This document shows, in pieces, positions 21,682-30,624 of a DNA stretch of 40,000 bases (position 1 is its first letter; the number at the start of each line of letters is the position of its first letter). Location of the stretch: NCBI GenBank assembly GCA_963575745.1, contig CAUYUJ010020186.1, positions 52,501 through 92,500 on the forward strand, written 5' to 3'. The position numbers were made by a program, and so were the translations under genes. The DNA comes from Prorocentrum cordatum. Taxonomy: Eukaryota; Sar; Dinophyceae; Prorocentrales; Prorocentraceae. A model generated the notes under the pieces. It made no database searches and was not told the origin of the DNA. It was given only the letters and a program-made list of their open reading frames with translations.

Positions 21682-23107
21682 ATGAGGGACTCTTTTTGGC
21701 TTTCGTTCTGGCTCGTTCGCTGCGTTCGGCAGATGGTTCGCGACAGCCTGCTCAAGAAAACGCTGCGCACCGCAGATCTGCCAAGCAGCTGGCGCGCCCT
21801 GCCTCCCAGCGCGGAGCTGGTGCCAGCCATGGACGTGCACATGGAAACTCTCACTGCCGCGGAGCTCAAGGACCCGTGTGGGCATTGCATTCAACCGCCC
21901 TGGCGTCGTTCAACTGGGCCCCCCCCTCCACCCCACAATTATCGACATGCGCGTTCGGTTCCCTTCGGGGGGCGCGGCAAGGTGGTTCGCAATGTGAGTC
22001 CACGCCCACATATGTGAGGCCCTCCTTCCGGCGTTGTCGACGTGGCGCGACACGTGCGTGCCCACCAGCGAGTGGAACGCGTACAACCACACGGGGTCAA
22101 CCAACACGGCTCCTTTGTACGTAAGGAGCATCGAGGGCGAGAAAGTACGTTTGGAGTGCGCTGACAAAACGGGCCGGGCTCAGACGCACATACTGAATCA
22201 GTGCCCGCAGCACGCTCGAGATAGCACGGCGCTGTTGCTCGAGTTCCTGCACTCCCCTTGCGCATTGCGCATAATTGCCGATCATGTGAACACCATCGCC
22301 GGAGCCAAGGGAGCGGTGGCAAAGCTCAACGTGGTCCTCCAGCAACACCCCGGGCACCCAGCCGACCTGATTGGCGACAGTTTCAATCCTTGGAAGCTAC
22401 AGAAGAATAGACTCGCCAAGCTCCACGCAGCGAAAGCCGCGCGAGAGCTCAGAAAAATTGCCGCCAACAGCAGATGCTTCCTGAGCGCGCTCACGGAGCT
22501 CGGCCACAAAGGCGGCATGGTACCGGCCCTGTTCGCGGCGTCCGCCGAAGAGATGGAAGGGGTGCTCGCGGCGTCTCCTGGGTGGAGAAGCTTCAGAGTG
22601 AAGAATGCGTTGCGCATTCGACAGCCCTCGTCGCGGTGCCCGGATCACGGGCGGCACAAGAAAACTCCCGCGGTCGTGCTCGCAGGCAGCGGGCCGCGCC
22701 GCGTGGTGTCCCAGCGATTGGGCACCACGGTGTGGGCAACCGGGAAACGCGGACGACCGGTTCGCAAGGTTGCCGTGCTTCACGCCCAGAACGCCGCCGC
22801 CATCCAGCTGTGGACCGTCCTGATCCGGCAAGCTGGAGCCACGCGCGTGAAGCCTTTCCAGGAGCACAAAGCCGCGACTCTTGCTAAGTTCAACCACGAC
22901 GTGGTGCGGCGGGTGTACTCATTCTGTGAGCAGGCCACCCTCACGGATTGCGGCGCGCAGTTCGCCTTTTGCGAAGAGTCGCAATTGCTGGCTCGGCTCG
23001 GGGGCGCTGCAGCAGAAGAGGACGCAGAGGCCGGGAGCGACTGGGAGAACGTGGCAGCCGGCGACGAGCACGAGGTCGACGAGGCCGCTGCTGCTGGCGG
23101 CGCTTGA
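21682..23107 (+). CDS. Helitron ORF3, unknown conserved protein, copy 1
   Basis: Not recognised. Exon 1 is 21682-21870 (63 codons) and exon 2 is 22019-23107; together they give 425 aa in one open frame. The intron is set by comparison with copy 2. Exon 1 carries FWLSFWLVRC, VRDSL and DVHMETL. Exon 2 has GEKVRLE, an EFLHSP helix, GHPADLIGDSFNPW, ELRKIAANSR, GHKGGM, GWRSFRVKN, VVLAGSGPRRVVSQRLGTT, then QFAFCEESQLLARL and an acidic Asp/Glu-rich tail. The GWRSF...GSGPRR part distantly recalls helical domains of base-modification enzymes (HMUDK / thymine-pyrophosphorylase type); this is only an impression. It is about 55-60% identical to copy 2, lower than its neighbours. A leader relic lies 42 bases upstream. 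The frame is open throughout, suggesting the protein was under selection. Confidence 0.75.
21871..22018 (+). other. Inferred GA-AG intron 1 of ORF3, copy 1
   Basis: CTCAAG|GACCCG ... TGTGAG|GCCCTC, 148 bp, phase 0. Copy 2 has an intron at the identical codon (33547-33671). The GA donor is non-canonical but is known in dinoflagellates. Both ends carry AGG. Confidence 0.75.
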
Positions 23108-23535
23108 CGGCCGACCACTTATTTCGGAACGCAAGCGCGCTGGGGCGGAAACAGACTTCCTCCCCCTGACACCTCCTGCTGCTGGCCTCAGACTCGGTTC
23201 CCGGTAACGAGAGACAGCACACATGTGTGCGTCGCAACAATTTTCGGGAAATCCGTTGTGAACTTGGGATTCGGTGCACTTCCCGAGAAGATCGCACGTC
23301 GACGTTTGAGGCTCGAGGTTCGCAAGGCAAGAGTCGAGAAAGGAAGGCGCAGATCACGGTTCGCAGCTCGACACTTCAGGTTTTCCTGTGATTTTCTATT
23401 CTTTCGGGGCCTCCGCTCTCTCGCCGCCACGTTGCAGGGGCCGCTTCAAAATTCAGTTCCAAACGCAATCCTAAATGAGCTTGCCGCACTTCAAGGTCAA
23501 CATGGATGAGGCGAACAGCCATTTACGCTCGATTC
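23108..23535. other. Downstream of ORF3 copy 1; half stem-loop
   Basis: At 23241-23285 the sequence TTTTCGGGAAATCC, then GTTGTGAACTTGGGATTCGG, matches the loop and right arm of the copy 2-type stem-loops, but the left arm is lost. Nothing else recognised before the 3' terminus. Confidence 0.55.
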
Positions 23536-23575
23536 GAAGGACCAAGGTGCATGGCGCGAAGCGCCAATGCAGTCT

Positions 23576-23577
<2 letters not shown>
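23536..23577 (+). other. Helitron copy 1 right (3') terminus with hairpin
   Basis: These 42 bases are identical to 35803-35844. TGCATGGCGC pairs with GCGCCAATGCA (10 bp, one bulged A, loop GAA), then GTCTTG ends the element before TATATA. Helitrons end with a short hairpin a few bases before a CTRR terminus; here the last four bases are CTTG. Perfect identity here, against 55-90% in the genes, points to a recognised end. Confidence 0.8.
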
Positions 23578-23634
<57 letters not shown>

Positions 23635-23635
23635 T
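23578..23635. repeat. TA microsatellite between the two elements
   Basis: About 58 bases of alternating TA with one slip near 23627. It lies exactly between the 3' end of copy 1 and the 5' end of copy 2, so it is either the insertion target or junction sequence. Confidence 0.95.
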
Positions 23636-23660
23636 TCCTCTTCCTATATTTTTACAAGCC
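23636..23660 (+). other. Helitron copy 2 left (5') terminus
   Basis: Begins TCCTCTTCCTATATTTTTAC directly after TATAT, aligned with 12221 of copy 1. The shared core is CTATATTTTTACAA. The start is inferred. Confidence 0.65.
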
Positions 23661-23739
23661 CGGGCGGCCGCAAAACCCCGCACCCCCCCCCCCCCCCAAA
23701 CCGGACTCCTGGGATCCTGGGACTTTGGGACCCTCCGGA

Positions 23740-24310
23740 CGCCCATTGAAGCGGTCCCGAGTGCCTCAAGAGCGCTCCAAGACAGGCACAAAGCGCTCCA
23801 AGACGCCAAAGATAGCCCCAAGACAGCCTCAGGAGCCCCCAAGACGCCCCAAGCGGCCCCAAAGAAGCCCCCCAAGACGGCCCCGGGAGGCCGAAATGGT
23901 CAATTTTCCAATGTGTTTTTCGATGTTTTCTGCTTTCTCGCCATTTTAGCTTTCCGACGCTCCAAGACAGAACTAGAGGCCCTCAAGAGCGCCCCAAGAT
24001 GGCCCGGGGGGCCCCCAAAACGGCCCCAACACGGCCCCAAGACGGCTCTGGAGCGCCCCGAAACAGCCCAAGAGGCGCCCAAGAAGGCCCAAGAGGGCCC
24101 CGAGAAAGCTTCAAACGAGCCCCCACAGGGCGATCAAAAGTTCAAACATCTAACTTTCCGCCCCAAGTGGGCCCCAGGAGGCCCCAGGAGGGCCCCAAGA
24201 GGCCCCAAGAGGCTTCCAAAGGCCCCGAGGACTCCCAAAAAGAACCCACGAGGCCCCAAAATGGCTCTCCAAAAGGCAGCCAAAACGGCCCCCCAAGAGG
24301 CTTCAAAACT
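23740..24310. repeat. Degenerate CCAAGA/GGCCCC array, copy 2
   Basis: Counterpart of 12296-13130, with the same kind of irregular units and a homologous T-rich insert at 23890-23965. Non-coding. Confidence 0.7.
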
Positions 24311-24412
24311 GCTGAATCGCCCCACTTGACCGCCACCTCCGGAACGGCTTCGCTGCGCTGCTCCGTTGTTTGCCAGACAGTGGCATCCCACGCAAAACAC
24401 CAAAATGCTTGA

Positions 24413-24464
24413 AATCCCGGGTTCGCAACCAAATTCCCGGGAAATCGGCTGCGAACCCGGGATT
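24413..24464. repeat. Intergenic stem-loop B1 (copy 2, before Rep-helicase)
   Basis: AATCCCGGGTTCGCAACC, shown as 24413-24430, pairs with GGCTGCGAACCCGGGATT (24447-24464), 17 of 18. The loop contains the palindrome TTCCCGGGAA. The upstream CCAAAATGCTT and downstream CGGCACATTTCC flanks are shared with B2. Confidence 0.92.
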
Positions 24465-24645
24465 CGGCACATTTCCCCGGAATTCGGTAGATGTCCTTAG
24501 CATTTCCAGGATCCGGTACGTTGCCTGCATGCTTGCTGCCCTATGCCCTATCGCATCCCAGAATAATCGTTCCATGGAGGTTTCACGAGGGCCCTTCCAA
24601 GTCATTAAGGAAACATTGTTTTCCACACGTGTTCGCACACATGCA

Positions 24646-24665
24646 TCCGTAGCCGTTGGCTTACA
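24646..24665 (+). other. Degenerate spliced-leader relic before Rep-helicase, copy 2
   Basis: TCCGTAGCCGTTGGCTTACA aligns to DinoSL with a 2-base gap. Same place and same ACATGCA upstream context as copy 1 (13276). It ends about 31 bases before the ATG at 24697. Confidence 0.5.
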
Positions 24666-24696
24666 TTTTTAAGCTGTCGCATACGGCACATCCTCG

Positions 24697-27600
24697 ATGT
24701 CTGTATTCGCTTGCTTCGATTGTGGCGAGACCCTGCCTGCAGAATCATTCTCCACAACACAACTTCAGCAGTCCAATCGGGCTTGCAAGTCGCGTGCCAG
24801 TCGACGGGAAACACAGTCACGGTCAGCCCCCCAACACAAAGACTATCAATGCATTCGTTGCGGGGACATGCACGATCGAACTCACTTCAGCCCAAGCCAG
24901 CTGCACCGATCCACTCGGACGTGCAAGGCGTGCGCCACTGACGGCCGTCCGAAGCAAGACCTCTTCTCCTGCACGCGCTGCGGAGAGCTCTGGGACAGGA
25001 CCCACTTCGACGCGAGGCACCTCAAAGCACGCAGCACTACGCGGGTTTGCAATTCCTGCGCCTCGCCCACTGGTAGTACTTCCACGCCCACAGACTGCAA
25101 GTCCCTATCGCTGGGGCTCCGAGACTGCATTTGTAGCCACTGCGGTGTCGCCCGGTTCTCTTCGGAGTGCGCGGGTTTCTGCTGTCAGTTCGGAAAGCAC
25201 GCAATCGACTTCACGAAGTACTTTGCGGAGCCTGGACCAAACCTCCTCCAGGTATACCGACGCGACGGCTTCAACGCCCACAACCGCGCATACAACAACC
25301 TGTTCGGACTCGCCGTGCACGATATCCAGTCCAGCAGCGCGGAGCGGGAAACACACTTCTCCCCGCACAAGCCGTCTTTCATGAGAATCCACGGCACCAT
25401 GTACCGAAAAACGTGGACCGCCGAAGGAGCCAATGCGGTTCAGTACATTGTCGTGGACCAGCAACTCCGCACGCAGACTGCAGACCGTTTGCAACTCAAT
25501 CCACAAATTGTGCGTGCTCTGGAACGCCACGTCCTCCACGGGAACCCGTACATGACGGCGATTCAGAAACTGACCGCCCCCACCTCGACGCGCTGCCCCG
25601 ACAGAGTTCTGCAGCTCGACTGGGACGAGGGGATCCAAGAAGTGGCTGCCATACTCGACTCCGCCGGCGGCGCTCGCACGTCTCCTCGATCGGTGTTCTT
25701 CCGCCTACAGAAGTCCGAGCAGTACGATTACATCCCTCCCCTGAGCGAGCTCTACGAACCACTGTCCTACCCTTTGTGGTACCCCCGCGGTGGCAGAGGC
25801 TGGGCTCCAGACTTGAACACGCCAGAGCACAACAAGATCACGCAGATGTGGTGGTACCGTCAGCAGGCGCTGCGGCTACCACACATGCATGTGTCAGGGC
25901 GGCTCTTCAATGAGTGGGCGATCAACATGTTCTGCCGGGTGGAGGACGAGCGCTTGCAACACGTGAAGGCACTGCAGCGGGCGTCCATAGCGACACGCTC
26001 CCAGCTTTGCGAGCTCCTGGCTAACCGGCCCCCCACTGAATCTGCTGGGATCGCTACGCCGCAGAAGCACTACCTCCCATCCACAGTGCAAGGGTCGCCG
26101 CGCCCGGCGGCTCCGGATTGACGCGCTGGAGACAGCTCGCCGTCTGGGCGCCCCGACGTGGTTCATCACTCTCACAACGAACCCCCATTGGCCGGAGATT
26201 GAACGGGAGCTCCACACGGGCCAGACCCACGCATACCGACCAGACATAGTTGTCCGCGTGTTCCACGCCCGCCTGCAGCTCATCCTCAAATTCCTCCAGC
26301 ACGAGTTCAGCGGGACTACGAAGTACATCATGCGAGTGATCGAGTACCAGAAAAGAGGCTTGCCCCACGCGCACATCGTCATTGGATCAGAGAGCCCCCC
26401 CGCCAGCGCCGAAGAAGTCGACGCATACATTTCGTGTGAGCTTCCTCGTGCGAGCGGTCCGCTTCGCGACCTCGTCCTGCGCCACATGGTGCACAAGTGC
26501 AACCGCGGCTGCCACCCCCTCGACCCTTCCGACCCGTGCAACAAAGGTTGCCCCTGGCCTTTCCGGCCCACTACCGAGTTTGACGGGCGCGGGTACCCCT
26601 TACACAGACGCCGGGAATGTGGCGGGCATTGTCCGAACTGCAGTTCTGGCCGCGCGGCGTTCGGTGGTCATGCACTCTGCTGCAACCAACTCATCGTGGA
26701 ATACAACGCGAAGCTATTGATTCTGTGGGACGGGCACGCGAATGTGAAATTCGCAGGGCACGTCAATTTGTTCGAGTACCTCTACAAGTACCTCTTCAAA
26801 GGGCCCGACTACACTCTGTACGACATGCCCCCTGCAGACCGATCCGACGACGAGATTGCAGACTGGCTCCGCGGCCGATACCTGTGCGCGACAGAGTGCA
26901 TGTGGCGAATATTCGGCTACGACACTTACACGCGGACTCCCACTGTCGTGTGTCTCCCCACCCACCTCCCCGGGGAAGACTGGGTGTCCTACAGCGACGG
27001 CTCCGAGCAACGCGCGCTCGACGCCACCTTCTCCGCCCTACTGCGGTACTTCGCGCGCCCGGCAGGGCCCGTATTCGACGGATTGCTCTACGCGGAGTAT
27101 TTCGAGCAATTCCAGACGGCCAAGACGTGTCCTACCTCTTTAAACGACCCGTCCATGCTCAGAGCCGCAGGAGACCCGGACGTCGACGGCAGTGTCTGGA
27201 CTGACCTGGCGCCCTGCGCCCAGCGGAACTACGTGTACCGTCGCATGCGTGGCCAGCCACCGCTGTGCCGATTGGAGATGAAATTCCCCCAGCAGAAAGA
27301 AGTGTTCTACCTTCGCCACATGCTCTTGCACTACCCCAAGCGGTCGTTCGAAGACTGCCGGTCCCATCTGGGTCGGTCCTACGCGACTTTCGAACAGGCC
27401 ATGCTCGCGACCGGCCGTTTCACCAACAACACGGAGGCGCACGACACCATGCAAGAGCTCATTGACCTACGTTACACTGGGCACCAGCTTCGTTTCGTGT
27501 TTGTTCTCCTGCTCGACCAAGACGGCGCGCCGTGCGCTTTCTACAAGCGCTTCGCTGTAGCTCTCCAGAAGGACTTCCTCGATCGAGGCATGTCCCCTGC

Positions 27601-29260
27601 GGCCGCGCAATTGTCCTTGGCCTCGGCATTACTCAACCTGTGGGTTCAAGCGGGCCACGACAAGTCCAAGTTCCCGCTGCCTGACCTCTTGCGACACATG
27701 GCAGAACTGCAGGACCGGCCCGCTCTGCCCGAGGCAGAATCCCGTCGTTTGCGGCTCCTGGTGGAAGGCTCCGCAGAATCCAAACGACTGGCAGACGAGA
27801 TCCTCTCGCAGTTCGCGGTTGGGGCCGACGATTTCTTCTTTGTCCACGGTCGCGCTGGCACCGGGAAGTCCACCCTCGCCAACTATCTCACGCACGCTGC
27901 CGAGTCCACGCAGCACGCGGTGCTCAACGTGGCCACTACTGGCCAGGCCGCTCTCCAACTGGCCCACGGCGCTACTGCCCACTCCACGTTCGGCATCCGC
28001 ACGACAGATGACGAATACCTCACTTCTACTGTGACGCCCAACACTGCGAAAGCCCGCATGCTGGCACAAACGAAGCTCCTGCAATGGGACGAATGGCCCA
28101 TGGCCAAGAGGGCTTCGTGGGACTGCGTGGTGCAGCTGCTGCAGCGCCTGCGAGCTGACCTATCCGACGTGTACGTCCCGAAGGTCGTGGCTTGCTACGG
28201 CGACTTCCGTCAAATCCCGCCTGTGGTGAAGTACTGCACGCGCGCAGAAATTGTCCAGCACTGCGTTCGCGCGTCCCCAACGTGGGCCCGCTTCCGCGTG
28301 CGCCACCTGCACCGTGCCCACCGGACCGCCGCCGACGCCAAGTTCACGGAATGGCTGGAGACCATTGGCAACGGCACGTGCCCCGCTCCTCACACCTGGA
28401 ACGGGCACACTGGCTACGTGGCATTATCTGGCCTCCCGATGGTGGACTCTGAGCAGGAGGCAGTCGACTTCGCATTCCCCACCTTGCATGACCCCCATCG
28501 CTGCTCCAAAGCCAAGATCGTGGCCACGACGAACGACAAGGTGGACCACTTCAACGCCCTCATCCTCAACAGGCTCGTCATGGACCACGGGCTTTCTGAC
28601 CATTCCCACTACAGCGCTGACAGTGTCGAGGTCGACGCCAACTCCGTATTGGATGATTCCATGACCACCGAGTTCCTGAATACCCAATCCCACCTGGGCG
28701 TCCCCCCGCACCGCTTGCGGCTGGTCCGCGGAGGCCTCTACGAGCTCATGCGCAACCTCAACAGCAAGGAACGCTTGATGAATCACACGCCCGTTATTCT
28801 GAAAGACGTTCATCGGTTTCACGTTGTGATTGCCACGCTCGACCAGCGCGAGTACCCTATTCCGCGCATCATCTTCCAGTGGGCTCTCGGTCGGGGTGCC
28901 TGCGCTGTGCTGAGGCGACAGCTCCCCCTGCGCCCCGCGTACGCCTCCACGTTCAATGGGGCGCAGGGCGCGACGCTCGAGAGATGCGCCGTGGATGCGC
29001 GGGCAGACCCCTTCGCCCACGGCCACCTGTACGTTGCTCTCGGTCGCGTGTCTCACCGGATGGATTTGCGAATCCTATCTTCTCCGGACCGGTGCACGCC
29101 TCAAGGCGAGCCTCTCATCCGGAATGTGGCGTGGAAAGAGCTGCTCCTGCCCCATGGCCCAGCTCGCACCAGCGGCGGCCCGCTTGCGGGCGCGGAGCTT
29201 CCCATGAAACGCCCAGCCGCCGCCCAGCACGGCGCGCGCAAGCGACCGGCGCGCAGCTAG
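24697..29260 (+). pseudogene. Helitron Rep-helicase, copy 2 (one 5-bp deletion)
   Basis: Rolling-circle transposase, 1,522 aa once the deletion is allowed for. Residues 6-33, 52-79 and 92-121 are three C-x2-C...C-x2-C fingers of Stc1-like form (the first lacks its last Cys). At 144-167 is the Helitron-type C-x-C-x2-C...CC..GK finger. Rep motif 1 is FITLTTNPHWPE. The HUH pair is HAH at about residue 559 (26366-26374). The tyrosines of EYLYKYLFKG are at about 696, 698 and 700. PIF1 helicase motifs: GRAGTGKS at about 1053, WDEWPM (Asp 1133, Glu 1134), GDFRQIPP at about 1170, TFNGAQGAT at about 1420, HGHLYVALGRV at about 1443. The C-terminus is basic (RKRPARS). A 5-bp deletion near 26105-26110, just before Rep motif 1, splits the frame at a stop at 26121. 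No introns. All catalytic residues remain, so decay is probably recent. Confidence 0.95.
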
Positions 29261-29478
29261 CTGGCGCTGCGCGCCCAGGCACCCTTTCTGGCTATGAGTT
29301 TCAAAGTGTAAGCTTAGCCTCCGTTAGTGCTTGCTCGCAACCTTGGTGCCTGCATCTGCCTGTCGCTCTCGCGAGCGGAAAACCGCTCCAATCGGCCGCC
29401 ATCTCTTAGACGGCTTCGCCGCGCTGCCCCGCCGTCTCCCCCGCAGCGGGTTCCCACCCAAACCACCAAAATGCTTAG

Positions 29479-29530
29479 AATCCCGGGTTCGCAACCAAAT
29501 TCCCCGGATATCGGTTGCGAACCCGGGATT
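29479..29530. repeat. Intergenic stem-loop B2 (copy 2, Rep-helicase to ORF2)
   Basis: AATCCCGGGTTCGCAACC (29479-29496) and GGTTGCGAACCCGGGATT (29513-29530) are a perfect 18-bp inverted repeat, loop 16. Flanks CCAAAATGCTT and CGGTGCATTTCC match B1. The similarity extends about 80 bases upstream (GACGGCTTCGCCGCGCTG against the B1 side). Confidence 0.95.
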
Positions 29531-29683
29531 CGGTGCATTTCCTACGAATTCGGGTGCTTTCGCGCACACCGCTGCTCACCGCTGCAGTTTCTCGGCTCCA
29601 AAGCGGCGCCCAGCTTGCAAAGTGTGAGTTTGCCGCAGTGTTCGTCGGTGGCCGCCCCCCGCCCTGCCCAAGACTTCGAAGCG

Positions 29684-30624
29684 ATGCCGGCGCGCAGCGG
29701 CAACGCGGTCGTCGTGGACCCCGCCGCCCCGCAGCCTGCGGCCCAAGCAGCCCCGGGGGCACGCACCAACGGCACGCTCTACACCGTTGACGTGGGCATC
29801 CAGATGATTGGGGTCAAAATCGCTGGCAAGGTGGTGCACGACGCCGGCGTGCGGTTCACCCTCGCCGACGCGGCGTCCTTGCAGCCCGGTCAGCCGCGCC
29901 TGGCGCAGCGCCACGCTTTGTCTACGGCGCGTGGCCCGCCAAACCGCTCTGCTCCCCCCCGGGCCGAAACGTTGCCGTCAAATCGAAAGACGCCCGCCCC
30001 CACCTAAACACGCATATGATTATACTTCGGATTTTCTCCCCCCCTCCCAAGCCCCAGGCGACCCACCGCGCTCGGGAGGAGCTCGCCCTGCCGGAGAAGC
30101 CGCGCAACGTGGAGTACATGAACCGCGGCCTCATGCCGCCTCAGAGCACCGCGAACCCCTACCAGGGCCGCACGTGGACCTACTGCATCGACGTGGTGCC
30201 CACCACGTCCGGGGCCGTCAAGGCGGCCATTGCGCACGGCGCAGACCACGCCGCTTTCATCATGAATCACGCCTTCTTCGAGGCCGACCTGTCCGTGCCC
30301 GCGTCGCCCACGGCGGCGGCCTGGAGCGCGACGGCATCCCTGCTCGGGCAGCGCGTCAAGGTGCACCGCACTGGCACGCGCGCCGATGGGGGCGACTGGG
30401 CGGTGTCCGACCTCATCAGGTTCCGCTTCCGTCTGGACCCAGCGATGCCGCCGAACGTGCGCAAGGTGGTGGACGCCATGGTGCAGAAGTATTCTGCCTA
30501 CATCACGGTGGGCCCCTTCGACTGGCAGGGCGGCCCTCAGGCGCTCGCGGCTTCGGCCCCCAGGAAGCGCCCGGCGGCGGCTGGCGGTGAGCCCGCGGTT
30601 CGCAAGCGCCCCGCGCGCCGTTGA
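29684..30624 (+). CDS. Helitron ORF2, unknown conserved protein, copy 2
   Basis: Not recognised. Exon 1 29684-29926 (81 codons) and exon 2 30058-30624 give 269 aa in one frame once an inferred 131-bp intron is removed. The two exons lie in different frames and the region between contains stops, so the intron is needed here. Features: Pro/Ala-rich start, GTLYTVDVGIQMIGVKIAGK, then after the splice REELALPEKPRNVEY, WTYCIDVVPTTSGAVKAA, LLGQRVKVHRTGTRADGG, VGPFDWQ and a Lys/Arg/Pro tail ending RKRPARR. The tail resembles a nuclear-localisation signal and matches the Rep-helicase C-terminus (RKRPARS). No signal peptide or membrane segment. By position it might be an accessory or single-strand-binding factor, but I see no RPA, OTU or endonuclease motif of known Helitron accessory genes. 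Confidence 0.75.
29927..30057 (+). other. Inferred GC-AG intron in ORF2, copy 2
   Basis: ACG|GCGCGT ... CCCCAG|GCGACC, 131 bp, phase 0, same codon position as in copy 1. It contains in-frame stops. Confidence 0.7.

Larger units (their letters stand above)
12221..23577 (+). mobile_element. Helitron-like transposon, copy 1 (11.4 kb)
   Basis: The left end is TCCCTTTTCTATATTTTTAC, directly after TATAT; the right end is the hairpin-CTTG block followed by a TA run. Inside, on the plus strand, are Rep-helicase, ORF2 and ORF3, with stem-loops between them. Copy 2 repeats this order with nearly constant offsets (about 11.36 kb for Rep-helicase, 11.37 kb for ORF2, 11.68 kb for ORF3). The ends were set by comparing the two copies. 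TC start, 3' hairpin and lack of a target duplication are Helitron features, but CTTG departs from the usual CTRR end and T|T flanks recall Helentron-type insertion. Rep-helicase is frameshifted twice, so this copy is probably non-autonomous. Confidence 0.8.

Noticed and set aside
24252-24266. CCAAAATGGCT, reverse-complement leader-like
   Set aside because: Falls in the CCCCAAAACGGCCCC-type array, where such 11-mers are expected.
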